Shown here piece after piece: positions 61,925 through 64,000 of a stretch of 64,000 bases of DNA. Position 1 is the first letter of the stretch; every line of letters starts with the position of its first letter. The position numbers were made by a program, and so were the translations under genes. Below the pieces are notes generated by a model that was not told the DNA's origin, did not search any database, and saw only the letters and a program-made list of their open reading frames with translations. The stretch comes from JAIYDJ01 sp031400505 (GTDB lineage Bacteria > Pseudomonadota > Alphaproteobacteria > Rhodobacterales > Rhodobacteraceae), in contig JANNPZ010000038.1 of assembly GCA_031400505.1 (NCBI GenBank), positions 109,990 to 173,989 of the forward strand. The letters run 5' to 3'.

Positions 61925-64000
61925 TCACGCAGCCCCCGCAGCTTCGCGTTTTTCAAGGCGCAGTGGCAGGGTAACGCGAAAAGCAGCCCCGCGTTGACCG
62001 GGCAAATACGTGATGGTCCCCCCCAGATTGGCTATCACCTCGCGGCAGATCGCAAGACCCAGACCGGCACCGCCACTGCGCGAGTCATCCGACAGCCGGG
62101 CGAATTTTTCAAAGATCACGGATTGAGAGTCCTTGGCAATTCCCGATCCGTTGTCGATGAAATCTATTGTCACCCGCCCGCCCTTCTGGCGCACTACAAT
62201 CCGCAGTATAGGATCGCGCGCGTCACAGTATTTGCGGGCGTTGGACAGCAGGTTGATGAACACCTGAACAAGCCTGTCCGCATCTGTTTTCAGGAATACC
62301 TCTTCGCTTGCCGGGCTGCGCTGAATGTCAAAGCTGCGGTCGGGCCGGATATGGCAAGACGCGGCCAGCGCGCGGTCGATCATCTGCCCCAGATTGGCCA
62401 TGTCGAGGTTCAATTGCACCGAGCCGTTTTCGAGCACTGTCAAGTCTAGCAGATCATCCAGAAGCCGCGTCAGGCGGATCGCTTCTTCGTGAATGATCCG
62501 CCCATAGCTTGCCACTTGGGCAGGGGGCAGATTGCCGTCGGTCATGATTTCCGAGAACGCCCGGATCGACGTCATGGGCGTGCGCAGTTCATGGCTGATC
62601 TGCGACAGGAAGCTGTCCTTTTGCACCGAAAGCTGCGACAGCCGGTCGTTCAGATCACGCAACTGGCGCGCACTTCGTGAGAGCTCGTCTTGCTGGTGTT
62701 CCAGACGTGTCGAATATTCCATGATCTGTGCAGACTCGTTTGCGACTGCCAGCAGATCTTCGACCGTCACCGTGGCACGGCCAAACAGCTGGCTGATCAT
62801 CGCATGTGCAGTCGCAGCCCCCACCGACCCGGCCAACTTGCGTTCAAGGCTCGCAACAAAATCGGGCGTGGGGTCGGGAAGATAGCCTTGTTTCCCTTGC
62901 GCCGCAGCTTCGGTTTCAAAAAACGACAGTGCCGCGTCGTCTCCCATGATCCGTTGCGCCATGATCAACAGCGCCTCGGGTTCGGCCTGTCCGCGCGTCC
63001 AACCCAGCGGGCCGGTCAGTGCTTCACCGTCAAAAGCGTTCACGAATGCAGCACCTTGCATACGTTCGACCGGATCGGGAAATGTCAGGATCGAACCTAT
63101 CATGAAAGCAGCGGCATTCAGCGTCAGTGACCAGAATACCGCATGGATCAGCGGGTCCATGCCCGTCACGCCAAACAACGCCTGCGGGCGCAGCCAGCCA
63201 AGACCCAACGGGCCCAGTGCAAACACTTCGGCCGAAAAGACCGCTCCGGGTCCGAAAGACGGCAGGAACAATGCATAGGCCCAGACGGCCGAGCCGACGA
63301 CAAGCCCCGCTGCGGCCCCCGTTTTTGTGGCGCCCCGCCAATAAATTCCGCCCAGTACGGCCGGCAACACCTGCGCCACACCTGCAAAGGCAATCAAACC
63401 GATGGCGGCCAGCGCCCCGGACCCGCCCGACATCCGGAAATAGGAATATCCCAACGCCAGCACCGCCGCGATGCACAGCCGCCGCGTAAGCAACACCAGC
63501 CAGCGCAAGTCACCGCGCTGCGCAGATGTCGGACGCAACCGCAGCAGAATGGGCATGACAACATGGTTTGACAGCATGGTTGCCAGTGCTATGGATTCGA
63601 CGATCACCATGCTGGTGGCCGACGAAAACCCGCCAAGAAACGCCAGCATTGCAAGCCCGCCCTGCCCTTCCGCCAAAGGAAGGGTCAGCAAAAACATATC
63701 GGGGTTGGACCCGGCCGGCAGCCGTTCCAGACCCATGACGGCAATCGGCAGGATGAACAGGCTCATCCCGAAAAGATAGGCCGGAAATGCCCAGCTGGCG
63801 CGCGCCAGATGCACTTCGTCGGCATTTTCGACCACCATGACTTGAAACATCCGCGGCAGGCAGATCACCGCGGCCCCGGCCAGAAAGATCAATCCAAACC
63901 ACCGCCCCGGCTGCAATTGCCAATCCGCGATTTCCGACGCGTCAATGCGCCGCGCCATATCGGCAGGTCCATCCGCCAGCCCCCAAACCACAAAGATCCC
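61925..64000 (-). CDS. SLC5/PutP-like transporter-histidine kinase hybrid, 5' end outside window
   Basis: The last ~691 residues are visible and the frame is open to the window edge. The first half holds multiple TM helices of a sodium/solute symporter-like module (GLIFLAGAAVICLPRMFQVMVV, LAFLGGFSSATSMVIVES, LIAFAGVAQVLPAVLGGIYWRGATKTGAAAGL). A coiled-coil linker leads to the kinase: H-box FLSQISHELRTPMTSIRAFSEI, N-box INLLSNARKYCD, G-boxes DNGSGIAKDS and GGAGLGLAICREV. It would sense a solute and phosphorylate a response regulator. A C-terminal receiver domain is absent. Confidence 0.92.
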   Translation of the reverse strand, partial: GIFVVWGLADGPADMARRIDASEIADWQLQPGRWFGLIFLAGAAVICLPRMFQVMVVENADEVHLARASWAFPAYLFGMSLFILPIAVMGLERLPAGSNPDMFLLTLPLAEGQGGLAMLAFLGGFSSATSMVIVESIALATMLSNHVVMPILLRLRPTSAQRGDLRWLVLLTRRLCIAAVLALGYSYFRMSGGSGALAAIGLIAFAGVAQVLPAVLGGIYWRGATKTGAAAGLVVGSAVWAYALFLPSFGPGAVFSAEVFALGPLGLGWLRPQALFGVTGMDPLIHAVFWSLTLNAAAFMIGSILTFPDPVERMQGAAFVNAFDGEALTGPLGWTRGQAEPEALLIMAQRIMGDDAALSFFETEAAAQGKQGYLPDPTPDFVASLERKLAGSVGAATAHAMISQLFGRATVTVEDLLAVANESAQIMEYSTRLEHQQDELSRSARQLRDLNDRLSQLSVQKDSFLSQISHELRTPMTSIRAFSEIMTDGNLPPAQVASYGRIIHEEAIRLTRLLDDLLDLTVLENGSVQLNLDMANLGQMIDRALAASCHIRPDRSFDIQRSPASEEVFLKTDADRLVQVFINLLSNARKYCDARDPILRIVVRQKGGRVTIDFIDNGSGIAKDSQSVIFEKFARLSDDSRSGGAGLGLAICREVIANLGGTITYLPGQRGAAFRVTLPLRLEKREAAGAA

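Overview
The window is GC-rich chromosomal DNA from an alphaproteobacterium, almost certainly of the order Rhodobacterales (Rhodobacter/Roseobacter relatives). Four things point there: a gene-transfer-agent (GTA) cluster in the Rhodobacter capsulatus gene order, a two-piece (circularly permuted) ssrA gene whose tag is ANDNRAPMALAA, an alpha-type SspB, and lineage-typical pairs such as fabF-mltG, TrgA, DUF4169-RHH and photolyase-cfa. This is inferred from gene families, not from a phylogenetic marker.

Layout. 1-7.9 kb: head and proximal-tail half of a GTA cluster on the minus strand, cut by the left edge inside gp11, with a near-consensus promoter upstream of gp1. 8.0-10.4 kb: mltG and fabF. 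10.65-15.8 kb: a TetR-type regulator, periplasmic adaptor and RND pump, with a perfect palindromic operator in front. 15.9-17.1 kb: a small unknown protein, a DksA/TraR-like zinc-finger protein and a DUF442 phosphatase-like protein. 17.1-23.7 kb: a three-gene transglutaminase / ATP-grasp / alpha-E operon, predicted peptide-ligase chemistry of unknown role. 23.9-25.6 kb: divergent epmA and efp. 25.7-26.8 kb: a DUF2793 fibre-like protein. 26.9-34.0 kb: transporters and a tightly overlapping cysK-mscS-alaX chain.

34.1-36.3 kb: a class III aminotransferase with its GntR-type regulator. 36.3-47.7 kb: a glycan-uptake operon (binding protein, two permeases, ATPase, GH2, epimerase, oxidoreductase, GH43) with a divergent LacI regulator and two operators 21 bp apart. 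47.7-52.0 kb: Nudix, TrgA, cfa and photolyase genes, a stress cluster with a likely ECF sigma-E promoter; the Nudix gene is split by an in-frame amber codon from its gamma-glutamylcyclotransferase-like N-terminus. 52.1-55.2 kb: a cysteine-desulfurase-like gene, a decayed acuI, and an orphan polyamine-type binding protein.

55.3-64 kb: ssrA, a secreted unknown, a chrB-like gene and chrA, sspB, fumC, DUF4169 and RHH proteins, an orphan FliM/FliN-like protein and a transporter-fused sensor kinase cut by the right edge. tmRNA adds the degradation tag and SspB carries tagged proteins to ClpXP, so both halves of that pathway lie within about 3.5 kb. No CRISPR array, rRNA, tRNA or insertion sequence was seen.
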